Below, one piece after another: positions 26,553 to 35,507 of a stretch of 64,000 bases of DNA. Each line of letters starts with the position of its first letter. Position 1 is the first letter of the stretch. Origin of the DNA: AP-15 sp963737145 (lineage in GTDB: Bacteria > Pseudomonadota > Alphaproteobacteria > ATCC43930 > CGMCC-115725); contig CAVTRO010000007.1 of the NCBI GenBank assembly GCA_963737145.1, positions 1,798,001 through 1,862,000 on the forward strand, given 5' to 3'. Made by a program: the position numbers and the translations under genes. The notes beneath the pieces were generated by a model. The model was not told the origin of the DNA. It saw only the letters and a program-made list of their open reading frames with translations, and ran no database searches.

Positions 26553-27094
26553 ATGCCAACCCATGTCGACGCCATCGCTTTGCTCGAGGCCGACCATCGC
26601 AGGGTGGAGGCCTTGTTTGCTGAATTCGAAGCCGCCAAGAGCGCAGCCAAAAAACAGGCCCTGGTCGAGCAGATCTGCACCGAGCTGAGCGCACATACCG
26701 TGATCGAAGAGGAGATCTTCTACCCGGCCTGCCGCGGCAAGGTCGAAGAGGACTTGCTGAACGAAGGATACGTCGAGCACGACGGTAGCAAGGTGCTGAT
26801 CGCCGAGCTAATCGCGAGCGCGCCCGATGAGGAATTCTATGATGCCAAGGTCAAAGTGCTTTCGGAACAGATCGAGCATCACCTTCATGAGGAGGAGAAG
26901 CGCTCCGATGGGATCTTCCCTCAGGCCCTGCCGGTCTCGATATGACGGAGCTCGGCAATCGCATGAAGGCCCGAAAGGAAGCAGTCCTGGCTGAATATAA
27001 GACGAGCGGGATACCTGCGCCGGAGACTCGTACGTTCACCGGCCATGCGCTCGAACAGGGCGAGCCGGTCGGCGAAACCGAACCGCCCGCGTGA
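26553..27094 (+). CDS. Hemerythrin HHE domain protein (one frameshift)
   Basis: Four-helix di-iron hemerythrin-like protein. Iron ligands are visible in LLEADHRRVEALF, LSAHTVIEEEIFYPA, YVEHDGSKVLIAEL and HHLHEEEKRSDGIFPQA. Near 26928 the frame shifts: read as is, the protein ends LPVSI after 130 residues; one base repaired it continues GLDMTELGNRMKARKEAVLA and GIPAPETRTFTGHALEQGEP to 27094, the normal tail of this family (about 180 residues). The gene may therefore be intact in the real genome. The next gene starts on its stop codon (GTGA). Likely oxygen, NO or iron sensing/storage in the cytoplasm, by family. Confidence 0.88.
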
Positions 27095-27441
27095 GCGCGA
27101 CGCGCGCTCGAATGTCGCGGAAACAATCATCCTGGCTGCGCCTTTCCTTCAACCTCTGGCAGGCCGGCCTCGAAGCCCAGCAAGTGATTAGCTTGCGCCT
27201 CGCGCTGCTTGTGGCCGGTAGCGACTCCGCCGGGGCCGAGACAGCCCGCATGGTATCGGAAAAAATGTCCGCGGCGCTGGAAGTTCAGCACGCAGTGGTT
27301 ACTGCCGCTATGACAGGCAGTCCCGGGCTCATTCCAGCCCGAACGGTCGCGATCGATCGCCGGAGGATGCGGGCCAACCGCCGGCGCCTCGGACCTGCAA
27401 AAAAGCCGGCCGCGGGGCTCAGCCACCCGTCACGCTTATAA
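27091..27441 (+). CDS. Small protein of a polyhydroxyalkanoate/phasin-like unknown family
   Basis: 116 residues from a GTG start overlapping the hemerythrin stop. The core RLSFNLWQAGLEAQQVISLRLALLVAG, then ETARMVSEKMSAALEVQHAV and RMRANRRRLGPA, matches a small helical family common in alphaproteobacteria (LWxxGxEAxxVIxLR...AxxMVxEK...KVRANRRRL). No enzymatic motif. The amphipathic helix suggests granule or surface association, but function is unknown. An ATG at 27112 is an alternative start. Confidence 0.7.
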   Translation: MSATRARMSRKQSSWLRLSFNLWQAGLEAQQVISLRLALLVAGSDSAGAETARMVSEKMSAALEVQHAVVTAAMTGSPGLIPARTVAIDRRRMRANRRRLGPAKKPAAGLSHPSRL

Positions 27442-27469
27442 GTGCACCGTGGACCGGATTATGGGTCCG

Positions 27470-27597
27470 ACCAATCCTGTCCCTTGCAGGAGGCGGTTGT
27501 CGATTAAGTCGGCCCGGACAATCCGGTGCGCTTCATCGATGCTTTTGTCGATGGGCCGGATCTTGCGGCAGCGTCGTTTATCCATGTTGACCCAAGG
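27470..27597 (+). pseudogene. Remnant of IS1182-type transposase (N-terminus)
   Basis: The plus strand reads QSCPLQEAVVD, a stop (27505-27507), then VGPDNPVRFIDAFVDGPDLA and AASFIHVDP before another stop. Intact IS1182 transposases begin RxQSLLPEAVDDYV..DNPVRFIDAFVDGLDL. Only about 40 codons survive. Confidence 0.65.
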
Positions 27598-27949
27598 TAA
27601 CAGGCCGCTCGGGCCGGGGCGGCGGAGCCCCGAAGCCGTGAGGGGCAAGTTCGCACTGGACTTGTATGGGGCTCTTCCTGTCAAGCGGTTGTTTTGGGTG
27701 CGCTACCAGTTCTTTGTTCGGAGCGGGAAGGCCGTTCTTCATCCCGTCGCCTGTAATCAGGTTCGCGGAGGGACGATGAACAGCGAGAGGGCGTTTCTGC
27801 GAAGCTCCAGCGAGCTGCCACAGCAATAGACCGGGATCGGTGGGGTGCGGATCGCCTGGCAATGGCCGAAAGAGGAACGCAGTTGCGCCAAGTCCGCACG
27901 TCGGAGCGCATGAGTGGCGGTGGCCTGTCCCGGCGCCGGTCAGGCGATC
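27598..27949. other. Intergenic stretch, nothing recognised
   Basis: About 350 bases between two remnants. Open frames on both strands show no family likeness. Confidence 0.4.
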
Positions 27950-28384
27950 ACCAGGTCAGGCACCATCACCGTGCCCTTCGTCTCCGGGGACACAAGCAAA
28001 GCGCAGGCGAAACTGAGCAGGGACTAACCAGGCGATATCCGGGTCACGCGGATGGGCGGCGACGGCAAAGCCGAATTTCGATGGACGGATCGCCGTCAGC
28101 TCATACCAATCGGCTCCGGCGTTCTCCGACCGGAAGACGCCATTGTGGTGCTGGCACCAAACGATTTCAGGGCGTGCGGCGCAGCGCGACAGAAGATGGA
28201 TGTCCTGGACAATCGGGTCCTCACGCCGTTCCGGCGGCATGTACTCGTTGTACATGCCGTGGTTGATGATCTGCCACGAGGCGCCTGCGTCGGTGCTCGC
28301 CCAGAGGCCCGCGCAGGACACGCCGATGCGGATGTCCGAGGGATTGCAAGGGTCGATCAACACCGAATTGATGCCGGGCTGCTA
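27950..28384 (-). pseudogene. Fragment of a BNR/sialidase-like beta-propeller protein
   Basis: Minus-strand reading INSVLIDPCNPSDIRIGVSC, GLWASTDAGASWQIINHGM, ARPEIVWCQHHNGVFRSENA, ADWYELTAIRPSKFGFAVAA and HPRDPDIAWLVPA contains two Asp-box-like turns (STDAGASW, SENAGADW) of exo-alpha-sialidase/YVTN-type propellers. It has no start region and becomes unrelated sequence after WLVPA. It abuts the TIGR03118 fragment at 28388 with two stops between. Confidence 0.65.
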
Positions 28385-28387
28385 CTA

Positions 28388-28600
28388 GGGCGAGTTCAGG
28401 AGGCCATCCGTGGCAATACGGCGGATGAAGTTTCCGTTTGTGTCGAACTCGTCGACAAACCCGTGGCCGGGCCCGGCGAGATCATCCCCGCCGCCGGCTT
28501 GCACGGCAAAAGCGACGAACAGCCGGTCCTGCCCGCCGACATTCAATGTTTGCACATTGAACGGCGCCCAGCCCTGGCCGCCGGCGGGAACACGGCCGGC
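28388..28600 (-). pseudogene. Fragment of TIGR03118 family beta-propeller protein
   Basis: Minus strand reads WAPFNVQTLNVGGQDRLFVAF, AGPGHGFVDEFDTNGNFIRR and IATDGLLNSP, then stops. TIGR03118 proteins (often PEP-CTERM-linked) have AGYAPFNVQ, AGPGNGFVDVFDTNGNLL and LNSPWGLA at these places. About 70 of 350 or more residues remain. Confidence 0.65.
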
Positions 28601-28651
28601 GGCATCACCTCAGCTATATTTGTCGACCCGGCAAGACGAGCTGTGCAGCGT

Positions 28652-29005
28652 TCAGGCCGCACTGAGCTCCTTCATTACCTCCTCTTCGGTCGTGAACGGC
28701 ACCTCCTCGACATGCACCACTTCTGTCTTGTTCGATCCGATCACGACAATCTCGTTTGCGAACCGACCGTTGAACCTTCCGGTCACGGTATACGACGTGG
28801 TCCCCGACGTGAGCGGCCCGGTCCATCCCATCACCGAGACGGCTAAACCACCCACAAAGGTGGGGTCTTGCTTGAGTTGGAAGCCAGAGCTGAACCTTGG
28901 CGCGTGTCCGCGAACCGTCACGCGGTAAAATCCGGGCTGTCGGAGGCCCGTCCAAATATACTCGACCTCAGCGGTGTCGAAGGGCTCAAGCTGGAAAAAC
29001 GGCAT
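28652..29005 (-). CDS. Hypothetical beta-rich protein
   Basis: 117 residues from MPFFQLEPFDTAEVEYIWTG with a good ribosome-binding site (AAGGAG, 7 bases before the ATG). Alternating hydrophobic strands (GFYRVTVRGHAPRF, GGLAVSVMGWTG, TTSYTVTGRFNGRFANEIVV) suggest a small beta-sandwich, ending in an acidic tail (FTTEEEVMKELSAA). No signal peptide. No family recognised. It is the only apparently intact gene among the fragments on either side. Confidence 0.65.
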   Translation of the reverse strand: MPFFQLEPFDTAEVEYIWTGLRQPGFYRVTVRGHAPRFSSGFQLKQDPTFVGGLAVSVMGWTGPLTSGTTSYTVTGRFNGRFANEIVVIGSNKTEVVHVEEVPFTTEEEVMKELSAA

Positions 29006-29258
29006 GATGTCGCTCCTTTGCACTCTCATTGCGGGGTTGGCGGGGTAGCCCAACCCACGTGCAGTCTCGACGCATTTTCTGTCAGATGACGTGAGCTAGC
29101 TCACAGACACAGAAAAAAGATCGGAGGGACCGTATCAGCTGCGCCCGGCAAGCCAGTTCGCGGAGCTATGGCCAGAAGTTGGTGACGGCATGACGGGGTA
29201 AGACTGGACAGCGCACCGATCTGGCCGAATGACAGCACCCCACCGGTAACCGCGCCCA

Positions 29259-29483
29259 CTCGTTATCGACGGCGTTTCCGGCACCGGCAAAACTTCGGTC
29301 TGCAATGAATTGCAGCGGCGCGGCTACCACGCCATCCATGGTGACCGGGAATTGGCGTATTTAGGCGATGCGGAAGCTCAGTGTTTCGGCGAGGGTCATG
29401 GGTATGCCGCTGCGGCGGGTCGGGCCCGCGCTGTACCGACCACGCGGTCACGGCCGAGGCTCCTGGAAGTGTCGCCAATCTAA
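29259..29483 (+). pseudogene. Remnant of a P-loop nucleotide kinase
   Basis: The plus strand encodes LVIDGVSGTGKTSVCNELQR and RGYHAIHGDRELAYLGDAE, an AAA/kinase-type Walker A (GVSGTGKTS) and the following helix, as in small nucleoside-kinase-like ATPases (usual HGDRELAYQGDPETG). A stop lies four codons upstream and no start is available; after about 40 codons the match ends. Confidence 0.6.
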
Positions 29484-29604
29484 ATTGGACTCGATAGCTC
29501 GGGACATCACGGGGCAGCGTCCTGGCAAGTGGCTTTTCCGCAATAGGGCTATCGGATCGCACGTCGGCTCCTTTGTAACGCCCGCAGAGGACCCGCGACT
29601 ATGA

Positions 29605-29991
29605 CTACCTGTAGGACTGACCGCAATGAGGCATGAAGGGCGATCCCCACCGCGGAGGCTGAGCGTTCGCTGTCGCATGAAGGAGGAGACCTTCGCCGGA
29701 ATACGCGGCAACGGGCGAGACGCGCCGTGCGCTCGTTCGTGACGCGCGGCTAATGACGGACTGGTCCTCCGTCCTCGCCAGCGCGAACCCGCTGCGCAAG
29801 GCTAACGCTTCGTGCGACCATCTCGCAAAGACGTTGGCCGCGACCTCTGCGGCCGAAGCAATGGCGTGTTCTAGGTTTCCAGAACCAAGCCGTGCGCGCA
29901 GTTCGAAGCGCTCATAGCCGAAACGGAACACGACCACCGGCTCAGCGCCGAATTGAACGGATGCTAGTTCAAAGGTTGTTTCGTCGGGCAT
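29605..29991 (-). CDS. Hypothetical protein
   Basis: 128 residues from MPDETTFELASVQFGAEPVV at 29991, with AAAGGAAAAGG upstream. The N-terminal half (VVFRFGYERFELRARLGSGN, LEHAIASAAEVAANVFARWS) looks like a real small alpha/beta domain. The C-terminal 50 residues are Arg/Pro-rich and unlike protein, so the original end may have been lost by frameshift. No family recognised. Confidence 0.45.
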   Translation of the reverse strand: MPDETTFELASVQFGAEPVVVFRFGYERFELRARLGSGNLEHAIASAAEVAANVFARWSHEALALRSGFALARTEDQSVISRASRTSARRVSPVAAYSGEGLLLHATANAQPPRWGSPFMPHCGQSYR

Positions 29992-30237
29992 GATCCTTTT
30001 CCTTTCGTGCTGTCTAGCATTATCACGTATCGAACTTACTATCCGATCATCGCGGACGGCCCGGTCCACTCCTCCCAGTCGCAAATCGCGATTCCATCGC
30101 GCGAACAGCTTTCTTTACTCATCGAAGCGGCCAGTTTAGAGGTCAAGCGATGGATGGGCGACTGGTCCGCAGCGCCAAGGCGCCACAAGCAGCCGAGATC
30201 ATCCCGCTTGGTAGACTTCAATAAGCGAGGCGATCCG

Positions 30238-31002
30238 ATGAGCTTTACCCGATACGGGTCACTCGAAGGCCGAACGGTGATCATCACCGGCAGCGCCAGT
30301 GGCATTGGCGCATCCTTTGTCCGCGCCTTTGTCGAGAACGGTGCCAAGGTCGCGTTCCTCGACCAGCAGCGCGAAACCGGCGCCACACTCGCCGAATTGC
30401 TCGGCGAAGGTGCGGCGCGTCCACTGTTCCTGCCCTGCGATCTCGCCGACATCGCGGCGCTGCGCGCCGCGCTCGGCGAGATTCGCGCGGCATTCGGCCC
30501 CGCTGCCGTACTGGTCAACAACGCTGCCAACGACCAGCGCTACGAGTTCGATCAGATCACACCGGAGCAATTCGACCGCACGATTGCGGTCAATTTCCGC
30601 CATTTGTTTTTCGCGGCACAAGCAATCGTGCCGCAGATGCGCGAGCTGGGCTACGGCTCGATCGTCAATATGTCCTCGGTGTCGTGGATGCGCGGCATCC
30701 CGCTGCTCGAAGCCTATGCCTCGGCCAAGGCAGCGATCGTCGGCTTCACCGATACGCTCGCCCGGGCGCTGGGGCCGCACCGCATCCGGGTCAACGCGAT
30801 CGCGCCCGGCACCGTGCTCACCGAGCGCCGCCGCCAGCTGTGGTTTCAGACCGAAGCGCAGGTCGATGCGGCACGCGCGGCGCAATGCCTGCCCGACCTG
30901 ATTGTGCCGGAGGACATCGCGAATCTCGCGCTGTTCCTCGCCTCCGACGACAGCCGGCTGATCACCAAGCAGACGATCTCGGTCAACGCCGGCGTGCTTT
31001 GA
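30238..31002 (+). CDS. SDR family oxidoreductase
   Basis: 254-residue classical short-chain dehydrogenase. MSFTRYGSLEGRTVIITGSA, with the cofactor motif TGSASGIG, an acidic residue after strand 2 (FLDQQ, favouring NAD), PCDLAD, LVNNAAND (NNAG-type motif), IVNMSSVSW (catalytic Ser), YASAK (catalytic Tyr and Lys), then RIRVNAIAPGTVLTERR and SVNAGVL. Intact and of family length. It stands alone among gene remnants, so no pathway can be assigned; sugar or sugar-acid dehydrogenases of this type are common in catabolic clusters. Confidence 0.9.
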   Translation: MSFTRYGSLEGRTVIITGSASGIGASFVRAFVENGAKVAFLDQQRETGATLAELLGEGAARPLFLPCDLADIAALRAALGEIRAAFGPAAVLVNNAANDQRYEFDQITPEQFDRTIAVNFRHLFFAAQAIVPQMRELGYGSIVNMSSVSWMRGIPLLEAYASAKAAIVGFTDTLARALGPHRIRVNAIAPGTVLTERRRQLWFQTEAQVDAARAAQCLPDLIVPEDIANLALFLASDDSRLITKQTISVNAGVL

Positions 31003-31056
31003 CGAACCCTTCGACCGAAAATAGATCAGATCAAGTCTGACCTGCATCACGCGCCG

Positions 31057-31188
31057 GTCACTTGCGAGCACGTGATCGGCGCTGCCGCGGCGCTGGGCGA
31101 GGCTGTGCTGCGCGCCGGCGGGACGCTGCCCCTCCTCGCCACCAGCCGCGAGCCGCTGCGGGCGGAAGGCGAGTGGGTCTACCCGGTG
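31057..31188 (+). pseudogene. Fragment of a predicted-ATPase (LuxR/AfsR-type) regulator
   Basis: CEHVIGAAAALGEAVLRAGG and LLATSREPLRAEGEWVYPV correspond to the DNCEHVIDA...ILATSREPL segment of NB-ARC-like ATPase regulators. Only 44 codons remain, and the frame joins the next fragment almost seamlessly at 31189. Confidence 0.65.
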
Positions 31189-31189
31189 C

Positions 31190-31740
31190 GAGCCGGCCAC
31201 GGCCGAGGACATCGCCGAAATGCGCCGGCTGACCGAGGAAGCGGTGCTCGCCGGCGCTTTTGGTTTCACGACCTCACGCACCAACGCACACAACACGACG
31301 CAGGGCGAGATGGTGCCGGGCCGCTTCGCCGAGATCGACGAGCTGACCGGCATCGGCGCGGGTCTGGGTGCTGCGCGTGCCGGCACCTTCGGGATGAACA
31401 GCGATTTCGAGGATGAGACAGCTGAGTTCGCCTGGATTACGCGGCTCGCGAAGGAGACCGGTCGGCCGGTGTGGTTTCTGCTCACTGACCGGCCGACCGA
31501 CCCTGAGCGCTGGCGGCGCATCATGGCCGGCGTGCACCAGGCGCGTGCCGAGGGCGCTTCAGTGACGGCGCAGGTTGCCGGCCGCCCGGTGGGTGTAATT
31601 CTCGGGATCGCGACCTCGTTCAATCCGTTCGCCCTCCGCGAACGCTACAAATTATTCAAGGCCTTGCCGTTGTCGGAGCGCCTTTGCCGCCTCCGCGACC
31701 CGGCGGTACGCCGGGCGATCCTAGACGACCGGCCGTGCGA
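31190..31740 (+). pseudogene. Fragment of an N-acyl-D-amino-acid deacylase (amidohydrolase)
   Basis: Internal part of a D-aminoacylase-type metal-dependent hydrolase: AEDIAEMRRLTEEAVLAGAF, GFTTSRTNAHNTTQGEMVPG, LAKETGRPVWFLLTDRP, GASVTAQVAGRPVGVILGIA, FALRERYKLFKALPLSERL. The N-terminal metal-binding HxH and the C-terminal third are absent. It begins exactly where the ATPase fragment ends, so the pair is a recombination chimera rather than a gene. Confidence 0.75.
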
Positions 31741-32082
31741 ATCGATGCAGAGCGGCGTTTCCGATCGGCACCGATCGGACCCCCACGCTGATCGAATTCG
31801 GCATCCGTTATCAGTGCGTTATGCTGCTTCGGCAGAGGGTCCCGATTGGATGCCATTTCACACCCCGCCGCAACCCGGGCAGACAAACCCTTCTGGCCAA
31901 CGACGCTCGAAAAGGTACTCCGCACACGCGCCTTCCGTGGCGAAGCGGCCCTGAAACTCGACCAACGACTTCGGAACCGTAGAAGTAGACATTCCTCACA
32001 AATGTTCGCCCTGTAGTCTAATTGATGATTTTTCATTCGTCTGATATAGTGTTGGAGCGGTGGCGTAGGGTTTGCAGCAATC
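31741..32082. other. Intergenic stretch, nothing recognised
   Basis: About 340 bases after the deacylase fragment; the final 100 bases before 32083 are AT-richer and probably hold the promoter of the next gene. Confidence 0.4.
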
Positions 32083-32802
32083 ATGAACGACGCGGACCTC
32101 GACAAGTGGATCAGCGGCGAGACTGATACTTTTTTCAATCCCGGCAAAAACGGGGTTTTGCTTCGGTGGTGCGGAGCGTTTGCCTCCCGTCAGGGGTTCG
32201 CCATAGTTTTTGCTGCCGGGTGTGTTCTTAGCGTGACTGGATTTAGCATTTCTCGGACATCTAGCTCAGGACGGAACGAGATGTCGCCTTCCGCTCACTC
32301 TTCGTTGCCCCCGATGACAGCCGTTGTCCCACCTCGACCCGAACCCTTGCCCTCCTCGGGCAAGGCTCCGGCGCATAGCGCCGAGTCCGGGCTATCCATC
32401 GCCCAAGCCTCCACCCGACCGAATTTGACCGACCGCGTGGATGTCTTCATGAACTCCTATTGGCAATCGGTCGAGCAGAGCAGTGACCGCGTGCTCTCAT
32501 ATCTCGATTCGATCTACGCACCGATGCTGACCTATTACGGCAAACTGCTCCCCAAACGAGCCGTCCTGCGAGATAAATATTATTTTCTCAAGCAATGGCC
32601 GATCCGCCAGACGTGGCAGGCCGAGAGTCCAAACATTTCTTGCAATAAAGCGCGGTCGGAATGCGAGATCACCGGGCTACGAAAATACAAGGCGATGAAT
32701 GCGGATCGGCACGCGTCTGGTATGGTGCGTTATGCGTATTCGATCAGCTTCTCAGATGTATCACCGCAGATCGTGGCCGAGGACAGCAAGGCCATTCGCT
32801 AA
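32083..32802 (+). CDS. Membrane-anchored protein with NTF2-like domain
   Basis: 239 residues. One transmembrane helix at about 39-58 (FAIVFAAGCVLSVTGFSI), a Pro/Ser-rich linker, then about residues 118-235 resembling the NTF2-like stress-response domain seen in alphaproteobacterial cell-envelope proteins: VDVFMNSYWQSVEQSSDRVL, YAPMLTYYGKLLPKRAVLRD, KYYFLKQWPIRQTW, two cysteines in SCNKARSECEITG, and YSISFSDVSPQIVAEDS. Likely type II orientation with the domain in the periplasm; the ligand is unknown. No operon partner. Start ATG at 32083. Confidence 0.7.
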   Translation: MNDADLDKWISGETDTFFNPGKNGVLLRWCGAFASRQGFAIVFAAGCVLSVTGFSISRTSSSGRNEMSPSAHSSLPPMTAVVPPRPEPLPSSGKAPAHSAESGLSIAQASTRPNLTDRVDVFMNSYWQSVEQSSDRVLSYLDSIYAPMLTYYGKLLPKRAVLRDKYYFLKQWPIRQTWQAESPNISCNKARSECEITGLRKYKAMNADRHASGMVRYAYSISFSDVSPQIVAEDSKAIR

Positions 32803-33217
32803 GCCGTACTCTTCTCCCACTGGATTGGTCTCGTTGGGCGTAGCTCGGAGTCCAGGCTAACAGCGCCAGCGCAATCTATTTTCAATCGGGTCGTTTTGCG
32901 GATCGCGGCACGTCACCCTGCACCTCGATCCGCGGCAGCCCGTCGTCACGACGGTTCGTCTCTAGTCGAACCAAGGGGACGCAGCGATGATCTCGCGCAT
33001 TTCGATTGCCGAGGGCTGGGTTGCACATCGCTGGAAAGCGGACGTTTAACGGCTGAAGTCACTCCACTCTTGATGTCAATCTCTCGTGGCGTGTTGCTTA
33101 GGTCTGTGTCAAGGCCCTCCAGCTATTGCCGGTGTCCAGTCGAAATTGGGTGCAGTTCAAGCACAGCACTTTCATGCTATCAAATGGCGAACTTCGCCTC
33201 GCGTACAGGAGCCATTG
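32803..33217. other. Intergenic stretch, no supported gene
   Basis: About 415 bases; no conserved reading frame. The ribosome-binding site of the next gene (ACAGGAG) is at its end. Confidence 0.4.
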
Positions 33218-34226
33218 ATGGCCCGCTCTCGGAGCCGTCTCACCGCCGAAATCGATTTTGACCGCGATGGCAAACAGCACGGCTTTATCCGGCTGCCCTA
33301 TTCGGTGCACCGCTCGGCCTATGGCTGGATCCCGATCCCGGTCGCCTGCATCAAGAACGGCGACGGCCCGCGAGTCTCTGCTGATGGCCGGCAACCACGG
33401 CGACGAATACGAGGGCCAGGTCGCTCTCGGCAAGCTGATCCGCAGCCTCGAAGCGGAGGAGGTGTGCGGCCGCATCATCATCCTGCCGTCGGCGAACTTC
33501 CCGGCGGCGATGGCCGGAATGCGCACCTCGCCACTCGACGGAGGCAATCTCAATCGCAGCTTTCCGGGCGACCCCTATGGCGGCCCGACCGCGCAGATCG
33601 CCGACTACATTGAGAGTGTGCTGCTGCCGCAGTGCGATTTCGTGTTCGATTTTCACTCGGGCGGCAGCTCGCTCACCTATGTGCCGAGCGCGCTGATGCG
33701 CCGCCCACAAACGCCCGAGATCCTAGCGCAGGGCATCGAGATGCTGCGCACCTTTGGCGCGCCCGTCGCCTACCTCGTCGATGCCGCGTTGGGCGACCAC
33801 ACCCTGACCGCGGCAGCGGCGCGCGCCGAGGTGCGGCACATGAGCACCGAGACCGCCGGCGGCGGCCAGGTGACGCCCACCGCGCTGCGCATCATGGAAA
33901 GCGGCATCCGGCGCGTCCTGGCCAAGGTCGGGGCGCTGAGCGGCGAGCCGCCGCCGGCCGCGGCCGAGACTCGGATCATGCAGGTGCGCGGCCAGGATTA
34001 TTATGTCTATGCCCCCGACCCCGGGCTTTTCGAGCCCCTCGTCGAACTGGGCGAAGAGGTAACCGCGGGCACCCCGGCCGCGATCATCCATCCGAACGAC
34101 ACGCCGTGGCGCGAGCCCGCCATCGCCGCCTTCGGCCGCGCCGGCACCGTCATCTGCAAGCGTGTCCCCGGCCGCGTCGAGCGGGGCGATTGCCTCTTTC
34201 ACCTTGCGGACGATTTCGTGCCGTGA
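33218..34226 (+). CDS. Succinylglutamate desuccinylase/aspartoacylase family deacylase (one frameshift)
   Basis: Zinc carboxypeptidase-like amidase related to AstE and to DoeB, which removes the acetyl group from N-alpha-acetyl-diaminobutyrate in ectoine degradation. MARSRSRLTAEIDFDRDGKQ, AYGWIPIPVACIKNG, then a frame change near 33374 (one extra T), LLMAGNHGDEYEGQVALGKL (zinc His and Glu), LNRSFPGDPYGGPTAQIADY, FDFHSGGSSL (zinc His) and HMSTETAGGGQVTP. Repaired length about 335 residues. DoeB is the closest look-alike, but no other ectoine gene is nearby, so the substrate stays open. Confidence 0.85.
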
Positions 34227-34269
34227 GTCGCGCCACCTACCGCACCGTGGGCACGGGCGCGGAGGCCCG

Positions 34270-34683
34270 TCAGGACTCACTGCCGACCAGGTTCCCATTC
34301 GGATATCGAGGCACTTCCCTACCGTCAGTCAGCCAGGGTGGTTCATGCGAAGTCCAGATATGCATAGCCGGTGTTACGCCTGGGTCGTCATCGAGCGTTG
34401 CCACCCGGAGGATGATATGCGGTTGGGACGGTCGCTCGGCGATAAGCTGCGTTCCACAAACCGAACAAAAGCGGCGCAGCTTCCCCGGTGAGGACTCGTA
34501 GGCGGAGAGTTTCTCCTCGCCCGCTGTCCAGCGAAACTGATCCTGCATAACCCCAGCTGTAGAAGCGAAGGCTGCAGCGTGAGCTTTCCTGCATGTCACG
34601 CAGTGACAATGCCCGATCGGCATGTCGAGTTGGTCCACTTCGTAGCAAACCGCCTTGCAAAGGCAGCTTCCTTTCAAGCTCAT
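34270..34683 (-). CDS. GFA family (CENP-V/GFA domain) protein
   Basis: 137 residues from MSLKGSCLCKAVCYEVDQLD at 34683 (GGGAGAA upstream). Zinc-binding cysteines of the glutathione-dependent formaldehyde-activating enzyme fold: GSCLCKAV, HCHCVTCRKAH and FCSVCGTQL. Then QPHIILRVATLDDDPGV and HIWTSHEPPWL, the usual C-terminal pattern. Only some family members act on S-hydroxymethyl-glutathione; most are unassigned. It begins 20 bases after the repaired end of the SGNH hydrolase gene and is likely co-transcribed with it. Confidence 0.9.
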   Translation of the reverse strand: MSLKGSCLCKAVCYEVDQLDMPIGHCHCVTCRKAHAAAFASTAGVMQDQFRWTAGEEKLSAYESSPGKLRRFCSVCGTQLIAERPSQPHIILRVATLDDDPGVTPAMHIWTSHEPPWLTDGREVPRYPNGNLVGSES

Positions 34684-34703
34684 GCGTTCTCCCTTCCGTC
34701 CGC

Positions 34704-35326
34704 TTAGCTCGAAGCGGCACGATCTATCCACGCGCGCCAGCCTGCCCAGTTCTCGACCGCATCGCCGATCACGGCATAGCCACCCTCATTCGGATGTACG
34801 CCACCGCCGCCGCGATCTCGCGCTCCCAGATGTCAGATGCGGCCACGAGATCAAACACATCAAGGTACGGAACCCTCAAACGAGCGCAGAGGGAAGCAAA
34901 GTCATCCGACAAATGACGGATCCTTCTATCGACCGCGATGTCACAGATCGGCAGTGGGCCCACCATCAACGTCGGGCGCCAAGCGACCGCCGCTGTTAAG
35001 ATGGCCTCAGCGTTTGTCAGTGCTCGACCGGGTGCAACGCGCACGCCGCCGATATCCTCGCCTGGGCAGCAATCGTTAGCGCCGAACGAAAAGACGAGGC
35101 GGCCGTCGTGCTCCGGTGGCAACCTGGCCTCGGCCTCGCGCTGCCAACGCGCCAGTACATCCGCGCTCGTGTCACGACGAACACCAAGGTTGTAGCACGT
35201 TAAGTCGCGACCGCTGCGGCGTGCTGAGGCGCAGATTCGGCCAACCCATCCGAGGCACGCATCGTCGCCCGTGCCGTTGACCATGCTGTCGCCGAAGAAG
35301 CAGATGCGTACCGGCACGGAGATCAT
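34704..35326 (-). CDS. SGNH/GDSL-type esterase (one frameshift)
   Basis: Lipase/esterase of about 207 residues. Block I: RICFFGDSMVNGTG with the nucleophilic Ser; block II Gly near YNLGVRRDTS; block III FSFGANDCC; block V lies past a frame change near 34805, where the other frame gives GVHPNEGGYAVIGDAV with the catalytic His, then NWAGWRAWIDRAASS and a stop at 34704. As written, the gene loses its His and ends VAYIRMRVAMP. No signal peptide, so the protein is probably cytoplasmic. Followed by the GFA gene. Confidence 0.85.
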
Positions 35327-35507
35327 CTTCGCAGTTCACCACGGGAGCCCTGGTACGGAAAGTTGCCAGGCGCGGCGGGCGCTGATGTCAGCGTGTGCAG
35401 AGTCGAGTGCGAATGTCCGCTCCGCAGCCGTCTTAACTGTTCGACCGCGCGGCTGAGTTTATTTAGTCAGGTCGCCTTGTAGCGCGTGACGCCATGAACC
35501 GATTTTC

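Noticed and set aside
30259..31623. 454-residue open frame on the minus strand
   Set aside because: It lies antisense to the SDR gene and the deacylase fragment; composition is that of a GC-rich shadow frame.
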